A DNA stretch of 64,000 nt, from NCBI GenBank assembly GCA_963169235.1, contig CAUJCX010000047.1:105124-169123 (forward strand), written 5' to 3'. The notes under the pieces are model-generated. The model did no database searches. It had not been told where the DNA came from and was given only the letters and a program-made list of their open reading frames with translations. Made by a program: the position numbers and the translations under genes. Below, piece by piece: positions 46,642 to 54,116 of this stretch (positions within the stretch are counted from its first letter, which is position 1; each line of letters starts with the position of its first letter). The DNA is from Actinomycetota bacterium. Lineage in GTDB: Bacteria > Actinomycetota > Thermoleophilia > Miltoncostaeales > Miltoncostaeaceae.

Positions 46642-48054
46642 GTGGGCACGACCCTGTTCAAGAAGATCTGGGACGCCCACGAGGTGCGCCCCGCCGACGC
46701 GTCCGGTCCGGCGCTTCTGTACATCGACCTGCACCTGGTGCACGAGGTCACGTCGCCGCAGGCGTTCGAGGGGCTACGCCTCGCCGGCCGCCGCGTGCGC
46801 CGGCCCGACCGCACCATGGCCACCGTCGACCACAACGTGCCGACGCTGGGCCGCGAGAACATCGCCGACCCCTTGAGCAAGCAGCAGATCGAGACGCTCG
46901 AGGCCAACTGCGCCGAGTTCGGCGTGCCGCTGTTCTCCATCCGCTCGAACCGCCAGGGCATCGTGCACGTCATCGGCCCCGAGCTGGGCCTCACGCAGCC
47001 CGGTATGACCGTGGTGTGCGGCGACTCGCACACGTCTACGCACGGCGCGTTCGGCGCGCTGGCGTTCGGCATCGGCACGTCCGAGGTGGAGCACGTGCTG
47101 GCCACCCAGACGCTGCCGCAGGCGGGTCCCAAGACCATGCGCGTCAGCATCGAGGGCACGCCCGGGCGCGGCGTCACCGCGAAGGACCTCATCCTGGGCA
47201 CCATCGGGCAGCTGGGCGTCTCGGGCGCGACGGGCTACGTGGTGGAGTACGCCGGGTCGGCCATCCGCGACCTCACCATGGAAGGCCGCATGACGGTGTG
47301 CAACATGTCCATCGAGTGGGGCGCGCGCGCGGGCATGATCGCGCCCGACGACACCACGTTCGCGTTCGTCGAGGGGCGCCAGGCCGCGCCGGCCGACTTC
47401 GCGGCCGCGGTGGAGCGCTGGCGCGCGCTGCCCAGCGACCCGGACGCGACGTTCGACCGCGAGGAGACCGTCGACGCGGCCGCGCTGGTGCCGCAGGTGA
47501 CGTGGGGCACGCACCCGGGGCAGGTGGCGCCCATCACGGGACGCGTCCCCACCCCGGAGGACTTCAGCGACCCTGTCGACGCCGAGGGCACCCGCCGGGC
47601 TCTGGCCTACATGGGCCTCAAGGGCGGGGAGGCGCTGGAGGACATCGCCATCGACACCGTGTTCCTGGGCTCGTGCACCAACGGCCGCCTGGCCGACCTG
47701 CGCGCCGCCGCCACGGTGATCCGGGGCCACAAGGTGGCCGACGGCATCCGGGCGATGGTGGTGCCGGGCTCCATGCAGGTGAAGGCGGCCGCCGAGAAGG
47801 AGGGCCTCGACGAGGTGTTCCGCCAGGCGGGCTTCGAGTGGCGCGACGCGGGCTGCTCGATGTGCCTGGGCATGAACCCCGACATCCTCGACCCCGGCGA
47901 GCGCTGCGCCAGCACCAGCAACCGCAACTTCGAGGGCCGCCAGGGGGCGGGGGGACGCACCCACCTGGTGTCGCCCGAGATGGCGGCCGCGGCGGCCATC
48001 ACCGGCCACCTGGTGGACGTGCGCTCCCTCGATGTCGAACTGCAGGAGGCATAG
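46642..48054 (+). CDS. leuC: 3-isopropylmalate dehydratase large subunit
   Basis: 470 residues from GTG 46642, with AAGGAG 5 nt upstream. Aconitase-fold markers: [34 protein letters not shown], the [4Fe-4S] cysteines in [14 protein letters not shown] and [11 protein letters not shown], and [12 protein letters not shown]. With LeuD it isomerises 2- to 3-isopropylmalate. Confidence 0.97.
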   Translation: MGTTLFKKIWDAHEVRPADASGPALLYIDLHLVHEVTSPQAFEGLRLAGRRVRRPDRTMATVDHNVPTLGRENIADPLSKQQIETLEANCAEFGVPLFSIRSNRQGIVHVIGPELGLTQPGMTVVCGDSHTSTHGAFGALAFGIGTSEVEHVLATQTLPQAGPKTMRVSIEGTPGRGVTAKDLILGTIGQLGVSGATGYVVEYAGSAIRDLTMEGRMTVCNMSIEWGARAGMIAPDDTTFAFVEGRQAAPADFAAAVERWRALPSDPDATFDREETVDAAALVPQVTWGTHPGQVAPITGRVPTPEDFSDPVDAEGTRRALAYMGLKGGEALEDIAIDTVFLGSCTNGRLADLRAAATVIRGHKVADGIRAMVVPGSMQVKAAAEKEGLDEVFRQAGFEWRDAGCSMCLGMNPDILDPGERCASTSNRNFEGRQGAGGRTHLVSPEMAAAAAITGHLVDVRSLDVELQEA

Positions 48055-48057
48055 GCG

Positions 48058-48672
48058 ATGAACAGCTTCACGACCGTCACGGCCGTCGCCGTCCCCCTCG
48101 ACCGGGCCGACGTCGACACCGACCAGATCATCCCCAAGCAGTTCCTCAAGCGCATCGAGCGCACCGGCTTCGGGGAGTTCCTGTTCTTCGACTGGCGCAA
48201 GGAGCCGGGGTTCATCCTGGAGGAGCCCCACTACGCGGGCGCCGGCATCCTGGTGGCGCAGCGCAACTTCGGCTGCGGCTCGTCGCGCGAGCATGCGCCG
48301 TGGGCGCTGGAGGACTACGGCTTCCGGGCCGTGATCGCCCCCAGCTTCGCCGACATCTTCCGCACCAACTGCACCAAGATCGGCCTGCTGCCCGTGCAGC
48401 TCACCCAGGAGCAGGTCTCCGACCTGATGCGCCAGCTGGCCGAGATCCCCGGGGCACCGGTCACGGTGAGTCTCGAGGAACAGGTGGTGACCGCCCCGAA
48501 CGGCGCGCGCTACCCGTTCGAGATCGCCGCCGACGTGCGCGAGCGCCTGCTGAACGGCTGGGACGACATCTCGCTGACCCTGGCGCACGAGGACGCGATC
48601 ACCGCGTACGAGTCCGACCGCGAGCGCGACGGCCCCACGACGGCGCCGTTCCTCACCGCCGACCAGGTGTGA
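48058..48672 (+). CDS. leuD: 3-isopropylmalate dehydratase small subunit
   Basis: 204 residues. Signatures [68 protein letters not shown]. It starts 3 bp after leuC and is closed by a very strong terminator. leuB is not in this operon but 15 kb downstream. Confidence 0.97.
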   Translation: MNSFTTVTAVAVPLDRADVDTDQIIPKQFLKRIERTGFGEFLFFDWRKEPGFILEEPHYAGAGILVAQRNFGCGSSREHAPWALEDYGFRAVIAPSFADIFRTNCTKIGLLPVQLTQEQVSDLMRQLAEIPGAPVTVSLEEQVVTAPNGARYPFEIAADVRERLLNGWDDISLTLAHEDAITAYESDRERDGPTTAPFLTADQV

Positions 48673-48678
48673 CGGCCG

Positions 48679-48718
48679 GGCACGTGGCGCCGCCGTTCAG
48701 CCGGCGGCGCCACGTGCC
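48679..48718 (+). terminator. Terminator of leuACD
   Basis: A perfect 17-bp stem (48679-48695 with 48702-48718, arm GGCACGTGGCGCCGCCG) and a 6-nt loop, starting 7 bp after the leuD stop. Confidence 0.85.
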
Positions 48719-48730
48719 GACAACCGCTGT

Positions 48731-49273
48731 ATGGCCCTGTCCGCCCGACACGACCCGCAGGTGCGCTCGTTCGCGCTGCCGACGGTCAACTCCGGCCCCG
48801 TCGCGATGCTGGCCGGGCTGGCGCTGACGGTCTACGCGCTGTTCCAGACGTTCTACGTGCTGAAGCTGCCGGTCGTCGCGATCCGCCGTATGGCCGAGGC
48901 CACCGCGGACCCGGCGATCCAGGACATCGCGGCGCGTGCGGCCAACCAGGCGGCGCGCATCAACGCGGCGGGCGGCGTGCCCGCCAACGCGTGGGAGGCG
49001 TTCGGCGCCATCGACCTCGCGGTCGCGGGGCTCACCGCCGCGGCCGTCGCCCTGGTGGTGCTGCAGAGCCTGGGGCACGTCGGCGCGGCCGTCGGGCGGT
49101 ACGCCTGGCTACTCGCCACCGGCGCCGTCGCCCTGGTGGCGTTCCGCATGCTGGTGCCGCCCGTACCGGCCGAGGCCCACGACTACGTGCGCCTGGGATC
49201 CGGCGCGTGGATGGTGCTGGCAGGCACGTGCCTGGTGTGGCTCGGCGCGGTAGTGCACGCGGTGCGGCGGTGA
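48731..49273 (+). CDS. Hypothetical membrane protein, 180 residues
   Basis: Four to five hydrophobic helices: VAMLAGLALTVYALFQTFYVLKL, then a soluble loop of about 50 residues (RRMAEATADPAIQDIAARAANQAARINAAG), LAVAGLTAAAVALVVLQSL, YAWLLATGAVALVAFRMLV, and GAWMVLAGTCLVWLGAVV. No family recognised. Located between the leu terminator and the first dual-GGDEF gene. Confidence 0.65.
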   Translation: MALSARHDPQVRSFALPTVNSGPVAMLAGLALTVYALFQTFYVLKLPVVAIRRMAEATADPAIQDIAARAANQAARINAAGGVPANAWEAFGAIDLAVAGLTAAAVALVVLQSLGHVGAAVGRYAWLLATGAVALVAFRMLVPPVPAEAHDYVRLGSGAWMVLAGTCLVWLGAVVHAVRR

Positions 49274-49329
49274 GCGGCGCACCGGTCCGTGGCGACCGTG
49301 GCGCGCACAGCGACGCCGCCTGAAACCCC

Positions 49330-49335
49330 TAGAAT
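49330..49335 (+). promoter_or_regulatory. Leaderless -10 box of the first dual-GGDEF gene
   Basis: TAGAAT is followed after 7 nt by ATG 49343. An ATG inside the box itself (49334) is therefore not the start. Confidence 0.6.
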
Positions 49336-49342
49336 GGGCGGA

Positions 49343-51562
49343 ATGCCGCCGGGCACCCTCGCGTCGCCCGGCCCACCGCAGGCCCCGCGGCCGCCCCTGA
49401 TCGGCGCTCTCATCACCGCGAACTCACTCCGACTCCTCACCGCGCGCTCAGGTGCGACGGATCCGGTCGCGCGACATGCGTTCGGCTGGCTGCTGATCTT
49501 CGGCGGCCTCGACGCGCTGCTGGTGAAGCCGGTGGTGCAGACGGGTGCCGCGCCGTGGGCGGTCTACATCGTCGGCGGGGCCGTCTTCATCCTCGTCGGG
49601 GCCGTGGGCCTGTGGGTCGAGGTGTCACCAGCGGTGCTGACCGCCGCGCCGTTCCTGGGCGTGGCGTGCGTGTCGCTGTTCACGTGGACGTCCGAACCGA
49701 TGCTGGGCGCGGCGACGTTCTACCTCATACCCATCGGCTTCAGCGGGCTGTTCCTCGGGCGCGGCAACCTCGTCGGCACCGTGCTCACCGTGATCGCCAG
49801 CTTCACGGTGGCCGTCGTCGTGGCACCCGACGCCCACCTGCGGGGCCAGCTGCTGCTGTCGGTGGTCGTCGTCAGCGTCAGCGGAGCGGCGCTGGTGTAC
49901 GGCCTGCGGGTGCGCGTCACGACCCTGACGCGGGACCTCGTCACGGCGGCCACCCACGATCCCCTCACGGGCCTCCTGAATCGCAGGGGCGTCGCGGTCG
50001 TCCGCGCGGAGGGCGCGCCGGTCAGCGTCGTGATGTTCGACCTCGACCACTTCAAGCACCTCAACGACACGCAGGGGCACGCCGCCGGTGACGCGGCCCT
50101 GCGCCGCTTCGCCCAGGCGTTGTCGGCGTGCGCCCGGGCCGACGACGTCATCGGGCGCGTCGGCGGTGAGGAGTTCGTCGCCATCCTGCCCGGGGCCCGG
50201 GCGGACGAGGCCGCGGTGCTGGCCGAGCGGGTGCGCACGGCCCTCGGCGAGGATGCCGATGCGCCCGTCATCACGGTGAGCGCCGGGGTGGCGGCCACCC
50301 ATCCTGGCGGAGAGGCCCTCGACGACGTGATGCACCGGGCCGACGCCGCCCTGCTGTCGGCCAAACGGCACGGCCGCGACCGGGTGTCCGTGGCCGACGC
50401 CCCCCTGGCACCCAGCGAGCCCCGGCCGGTGTCGGGGCTCGCGGACGGCTGGACCGTCGGCATGTCGTGGCAGGCCGCCTGCCGCGCGGCGTGGTCGGAA
50501 CTGCGCCGGGGGACGCGACGCGTGGCGCTGCCCGCCGCCCAGGTGCGCCGGGTCGCGGCGGGGCTGATCCTGGTGGGCGCCGCGCTGTGCTCGGGCGTCA
50601 CCCAGACCGTCTCGTCGCCGTACGACCGCCCCGAAGGCCTGCTGGCGCTGGCCGCGGGGATGGCGCTGCTCGGCGTCGCCCTGCTGACCGTGCGGGCGCT
50701 CGACGTCATCAGCCCGATCGTGCCGTTGATCGGCGTGATGGTGCCGGTGAGCATCGCCGCGCTGGCGGACGTCCACGCCGGAGCGGCGCTGTACCTCGCG
50801 TGGCCGCTGCTGTTCGCGGCGTACTTCTTCCCCGCGCGCATGGTCGTGGGCGCGTTCCTCCTCGGCGTGGTGGGGCTGTCGGTCGCGCTGGCGCTCTCGG
50901 CGGGGCGGGAGGGCACCCAGTGGGTCGCCATCGCCATCAACTCCGCCTGCGCGCTCGGCCTCATCACGGCCCTGGTGTTCCTGGTGCGCGTGCGCATCGA
51001 TCACGGCCACTCGCTGATGACCTCCCACGCGCGCACCGACGCGCTCACCGGCCTGGCCAACCGGCGGGCGTTCCACGAGCAGGCGCCGCTGGCGCTGGCC
51101 GCCGGTCCCGGTGCGGCCGTGCTGTTCGACATCGACCTGTTCAAGCGCATCAACGACCGCCACGGCCACGAGGTCGGCGACGAGGTGCTGCGGATCTTCG
51201 CCACGGCCCTCGACCGTCAGGCGCGTGACGGCGACGTGGCCGCCCGCTTCGGCGGTGAGGAGTTCGTCGCCGTCCTGCCACGGGCATCCGCGGCGGAGGC
51301 CGAGGGCTTCGCCGAGCGCGTGTGCGCCGCGTTCCGCGAGTCGGCCCTGGAGGCCGGCCACCACGTCAGCGCCAGCGCGGGCGTCGCGGACGGCGGCGGC
51401 GGTGCCGACGACCCCGGCGGGGTGGTGGACGACCTCGTGGCCCGGGCCGACGTGGCCCTCTACCAGGCCAAGCGCGCGGGTCGCGCGTGCGTGCGCGTGT
51501 GGATTCCCGAGCCCGAGACGACGCCCGGCGCCTCGGCGTCGCCCGGCCTTCCTTCGGGATAA
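49343..51562 (+). CDS. Membrane diguanylate cyclase with duplicated TM-GGDEF units (paralog 1)
   Basis: 739 residues in two homologous halves. Residues about 45-195 form six helices, followed by GGDEF domain 1 (DPLTGLLNRRG, FDLDHFKHLND, GGEEF near 274). Residues about 405-555 are another six helices, followed by GGDEF domain 2 (DALTGLANRRAF, FDIDLFKRINDRHGHEVGD, GGEEF near 637). Both active sites are intact, and each is preceded by an RxxD inhibitory site five residues upstream (RADD, RDGD). It should make c-di-GMP from GTP at the membrane under product inhibition. The duplicated layout is shared with the gene at 54117. Confidence 0.9.
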   Translation: MPPGTLASPGPPQAPRPPLIGALITANSLRLLTARSGATDPVARHAFGWLLIFGGLDALLVKPVVQTGAAPWAVYIVGGAVFILVGAVGLWVEVSPAVLTAAPFLGVACVSLFTWTSEPMLGAATFYLIPIGFSGLFLGRGNLVGTVLTVIASFTVAVVVAPDAHLRGQLLLSVVVVSVSGAALVYGLRVRVTTLTRDLVTAATHDPLTGLLNRRGVAVVRAEGAPVSVVMFDLDHFKHLNDTQGHAAGDAALRRFAQALSACARADDVIGRVGGEEFVAILPGARADEAAVLAERVRTALGEDADAPVITVSAGVAATHPGGEALDDVMHRADAALLSAKRHGRDRVSVADAPLAPSEPRPVSGLADGWTVGMSWQAACRAAWSELRRGTRRVALPAAQVRRVAAGLILVGAALCSGVTQTVSSPYDRPEGLLALAAGMALLGVALLTVRALDVISPIVPLIGVMVPVSIAALADVHAGAALYLAWPLLFAAYFFPARMVVGAFLLGVVGLSVALALSAGREGTQWVAIAINSACALGLITALVFLVRVRIDHGHSLMTSHARTDALTGLANRRAFHEQAPLALAAGPGAAVLFDIDLFKRINDRHGHEVGDEVLRIFATALDRQARDGDVAARFGGEEFVAVLPRASAAEAEGFAERVCAAFRESALEAGHHVSASAGVADGGGGADDPGGVVDDLVARADVALYQAKRAGRACVRVWIPEPETTPGASASPGLPSG

Positions 51563-51625
51563 CCCGGAGGGAGGGTGCACAGATCCCCCATGCTCGCGCC
51601 GGCGGGGCGCTGCACGCTGGGTGGC

Positions 51626-52777
51626 ATGATCAACGTCTCGTCTCTCCTCGGGGTCCGCCGCGCCGCGTCGGACGCCCTCCGCTATGGGCGCCGCCGCGAC
51701 GGTGAGGCGACGCCGCCGTCGTCGCGCGAGCGCCGCCCCGTCGTCGTGTGGAACGTCACGCGCGCGTGCAACCTGGCCTGCACGCACTGCTACGCCACCG
51801 CCAAGCGCCGTCCCGACGACGACGAGCTGACCGACCGCGAGGCGCGCGCGATGCTCGACGACCTGGCCGGGTTCGGCGTGCCGGCCGTGCTGGTGTCGGG
51901 CGGGGAGCCCCTCTACCGGCCCGGCATCATCGACCTCATCAGCTACGGCACCGAGCGTGGCCTGCGGTTCACGCTGTCGACCAACGGCACCCTCGTCGAC
52001 CCTCCCATGGCCCGGCGCCTGGCCGCCGCGGGCCTGGTGTACGCCGGGGTGTCGATCGACGGCCCCGAGCCGCTCCACGACCTGCAGCGGCGCCAGCAGG
52101 GGGCGTACCGGGCGTCGCTCGACGGGCTGCGCAACCTGCGCGACGCGGGCGTGCGGCGCGGCGTGCGTTTCACCGTCACCCCGGGTAACTACGACGGCGT
52201 CGACGACGTGCTGGCGCTGCTGGTCGACGAGGGCATCGACCGCTTCTGCATGTATCACCTGGTGCCGTCGGGCCGCGGGGAGCACCTCCGCGACATCACC
52301 CCCGAGCAGCGCCTCAGCGTGCTGCACCGCGTGTTCGCGTTCGCCGACGCGCATCCCGAGGTGGAGGTGCTGACGGTCGACAACCCGTCCGACGGCCCCG
52401 CGCTGCTGCACTGGCTCGCCGACGCCGCCCCCGAGCGGGTCGACCGGTGCCGCGAGATGCTCACGTGGAACGCCGGCGCGCTCTCGGGCCCCGGCATCGG
52501 CCTCGCGTGCATCGACCAGCGCGGCCTCGTGCACCCCGACCAGTTCTCGCGCCACCGCGTGCTGGGCGACATCCGGCAGGCGCCGTTCTCGCAGATCTGG
52601 AGCGAGAGCCGCGATCCGTGGCTGGCCGAGATGCGCTCGCTGACCCGTCCGCTCGACTCGGCGTGCGCGGTCTGCTCCGACCTGGCCGTGTGCGGTGGGG
52701 GCATGCGGGCCCGCGCGGAGCTGGCGACCGGCGATCCGTGGGCACTCGACCCCAGCTGCAGCCTGGTCGGCGCGTAG
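51626..52777 (+). CDS. Radical SAM protein with C-terminal SPASM-like cluster (NirJ/AhbD-like)
   Basis: 383 residues from ATG 51626. The radical SAM [4Fe-4S] motif CNLACTHC is at about residues 48-55 within VVWNVTRACNLACTHCYATA; VLVSGGEPLYRPGI and FTLSTNGTLV are the SAM-binding strands. The C-terminal 70 residues carry further cysteines (ACAVCSDLAVCGGGMRARAELATGDPW, DPSC) that should hold an auxiliary Fe-S cluster. Closest in style to heme-d1/siroheme pathway NirJ/AhbD and related peptide-modifying enzymes. No nir, ahb or precursor peptide gene is visible nearby, so the substrate is open. Confidence 0.82.
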   Translation: MINVSSLLGVRRAASDALRYGRRRDGEATPPSSRERRPVVVWNVTRACNLACTHCYATAKRRPDDDELTDREARAMLDDLAGFGVPAVLVSGGEPLYRPGIIDLISYGTERGLRFTLSTNGTLVDPPMARRLAAAGLVYAGVSIDGPEPLHDLQRRQQGAYRASLDGLRNLRDAGVRRGVRFTVTPGNYDGVDDVLALLVDEGIDRFCMYHLVPSGRGEHLRDITPEQRLSVLHRVFAFADAHPEVEVLTVDNPSDGPALLHWLADAAPERVDRCREMLTWNAGALSGPGIGLACIDQRGLVHPDQFSRHRVLGDIRQAPFSQIWSESRDPWLAEMRSLTRPLDSACAVCSDLAVCGGGMRARAELATGDPWALDPSCSLVGA

Positions 52778-52796
52778 CGCCCGCGGGCCGCATCCG

Positions 52797-52840
52797 TAAG
52801 GCGACAGGCTTCACGGCGCTGAATGAAGCCTGTAGCCTTA
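52797..52840 (+). promoter_or_regulatory. 17-bp inverted-repeat operator over the satD-like promoter
   Basis: TAAGGCGACAGGCTTCA (52797-52813) and TGAAGCCTGTAGCCTTA (52824-52840) are inverted copies matching at 16 of 17 positions, separated by 10 bp. The right arm contains the -10 box TAGCCT (52833-52838), 7 nt before GTG 52846. A dimeric HTH protein bound here would block its own leaderless promoter. Confidence 0.75.
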
Positions 52841-52845
52841 TCGCC

Positions 52846-53442
52846 GTGTTCGTCGTGACCGCCGACCAGCAGGGCAGCCGCACGCGCGGCGACCGCGTCC
52901 CCGAGGCGCTCGCCGCGCTGGCGCGACCGGGCCTCCCCAGCCTGCGGCGCGCGTTCGAACGCACGACGGGCGACGAGATTCAGGGCGTCCTGGGCGACGC
53001 CGCGGGTGTGGTCGCCACCGTCAGCCGTCTGACGCGGCTGGGCGGCTGGCGCGTGGGCGTCGGCATCGGCGGTGTGGACGAGCCGCTGCCGCCCTCCACT
53101 CGTGAGGGATCGGGGCCTGCGTTCGTGGCCGCCCGGAGGGCCGTCGAGCGGGCCCGCCGCGACGCGCTGCCCGTCGCGATCGATGCCGTGGGCGCAGACG
53201 GGGTGCGCGCCGGCGACGCCGAGACCGCCCTGCTGTTGCTGGCCTCCGTGCTGGGGCGCCGCAGCGTACGCGGCTGGGAGGCCATCGACCTGATGGATGC
53301 CGGGGCCACCGGGGCCGAGGCCGCGGCGCGCCTGGGCATCAGCGCGTCGGCGGTGAGCCAACGGCGGCGCTCGGCCGAGGCCGACCTGGGCGAGCGGGCG
53401 CACGCGCTGGCCGCCCACCTGATGGACGAGATCGCGACGTGA
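52846..53442 (+). CDS. SatD-family-like protein with C-terminal helix-turn-helix
   Basis: 198 residues from GTG 52846. The N-terminus FVVTADQQGSRTRGDRVPEAL and the mid-part (VGVGIGGVDEPLPPSTREGSGPAFVAARRAVERAR) follow the SatD family. Residues about 148-190 form an HTH (AIDLMDAGATGAEAAARLGISASAVSQRRRSAEADL). The gene overlaps the membrane protein gene behind it by 4 bp. SatD in streptococci was linked to acid tolerance; the molecular role is unknown. The inverted repeat over its promoter implies that it represses itself. Confidence 0.75.
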   Translation: MFVVTADQQGSRTRGDRVPEALAALARPGLPSLRRAFERTTGDEIQGVLGDAAGVVATVSRLTRLGGWRVGVGIGGVDEPLPPSTREGSGPAFVAARRAVERARRDALPVAIDAVGADGVRAGDAETALLLLASVLGRRSVRGWEAIDLMDAGATGAEAAARLGISASAVSQRRRSAEADLGERAHALAAHLMDEIAT

Positions 53443-53825
53443 CCGACGCGCTCATCGACATCGCGATCGTGGTGGCCGCGGGCGCCGCGGCGGTGGGGCT
53501 GGGAGGGCCGCTGGTGCTGGCGCTGTTCCGGCGCATCGACCGTCACGACGACGACGTGGACGGCATCACCGATGCCCGGTCGACGCTGCGCGGAGGCGCA
53601 TGGATCGGGGTGCTCGAGCGCGTCGCCGTGTTCGCGACGCTGGTGGCAGGCTGGCCCGAGGGGGTCGCTCTCGTGGCCGTCGTGAAGGGGCTCGGTCGCT
53701 ACCCCGAGCTCAAGGGGCGCGAGCCGGACGTGTCGGAGCGGTTCATCATCGGCACGTTCACGTCGGTGCTGTGGGCCGCCGGATGCGCCGGCGTGGCGCG
53801 CTGGCTCCTGGCGCTCGCCGGCTGA
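53439..53825 (+). CDS. Small membrane protein, DUF3307-like partner of SatD
   Basis: 128 residues from GTG 53439 (GTGA overlap). An N-terminal helix (ALIDIAIVVAAGAAAVGLGGPLVLALF), then GGAWIGVLERVAVFATLVAGWPEGVALVAVVKGLGRYPELKG and SERFIIGTFTSVLWAAGCAGVARWLL. The IGxLER...VVKGLxRxxELK...ERFxIGTxxS pattern resembles the C-terminal half of DUF3307 proteins, which accompany SatD in other bacteria. It shares the satD-like promoter. Function unknown. Confidence 0.65.
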   Translation: MTDALIDIAIVVAAGAAAVGLGGPLVLALFRRIDRHDDDVDGITDARSTLRGGAWIGVLERVAVFATLVAGWPEGVALVAVVKGLGRYPELKGREPDVSERFIIGTFTSVLWAAGCAGVARWLLALAG

Positions 53826-54116
53826 GCGACGGCCCGCGGAACGCGCACCGGCCGGTGGGGCTCGGCGCGCCCCGGCGATCGTGACGTTTCCCGAGTTTCC
53901 ACCCCTGGCGCACGGCCCGTCCGCTGGGACATATGTCCCCGGAAACCAGGGTCATATTCGCGCAGGAACCGCTCAAGTCCTGACACAACCTGCCGATGCT
54001 GCTTCACCCGTTCGCCGCAATCCATGAGCGTGCGCGCCGTCGCGACGCACCCCCCTCGTGGGACGGTGGGTGCGCGGCGGCGCCGCTACTCGAGGACACC
54101 CCCTGGCCCTCTGATC
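53826..54116. other. Intergenic region with a 14-bp perfect palindrome
   Basis: About 290 bp without a supported gene. It contains GGGACATATGTCCC (53926-53939) flanked by GTTTCC and GGAAAC copies. The first 100 bp should hold the end of the satD-like transcript and the rest the promoter of the second dual-GGDEF gene; no clear -10 box with leaderless spacing was found for GTG 54117. Confidence 0.5.
53926..53939. promoter_or_regulatory. Palindrome GGGACATATGTCCC
   Basis: A perfect 14-bp palindrome with an A/T core about 180 bp upstream of the dual-GGDEF gene. It resembles NarL/FixJ-type response-regulator sites such as the DosR box (GGGAC...GTCCC). The regulator is unknown. Confidence 0.5.

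Noticed and set aside
49625..52555. A 976-codon open frame on the minus strand, antisense to the GGDEF and radical SAM genes
   Set aside because: It is Arg/Gly/His-rich low-complexity translation typical of GC-rich antisense frames, shows no domain, and lies over clear genes on the other strand.
51626..52777. Radical SAM gene as part of a RiPP or mycofactocin cluster
   Set aside because: No precursor peptide, recognition-element protein or partner enzyme is found within several kb on either side.
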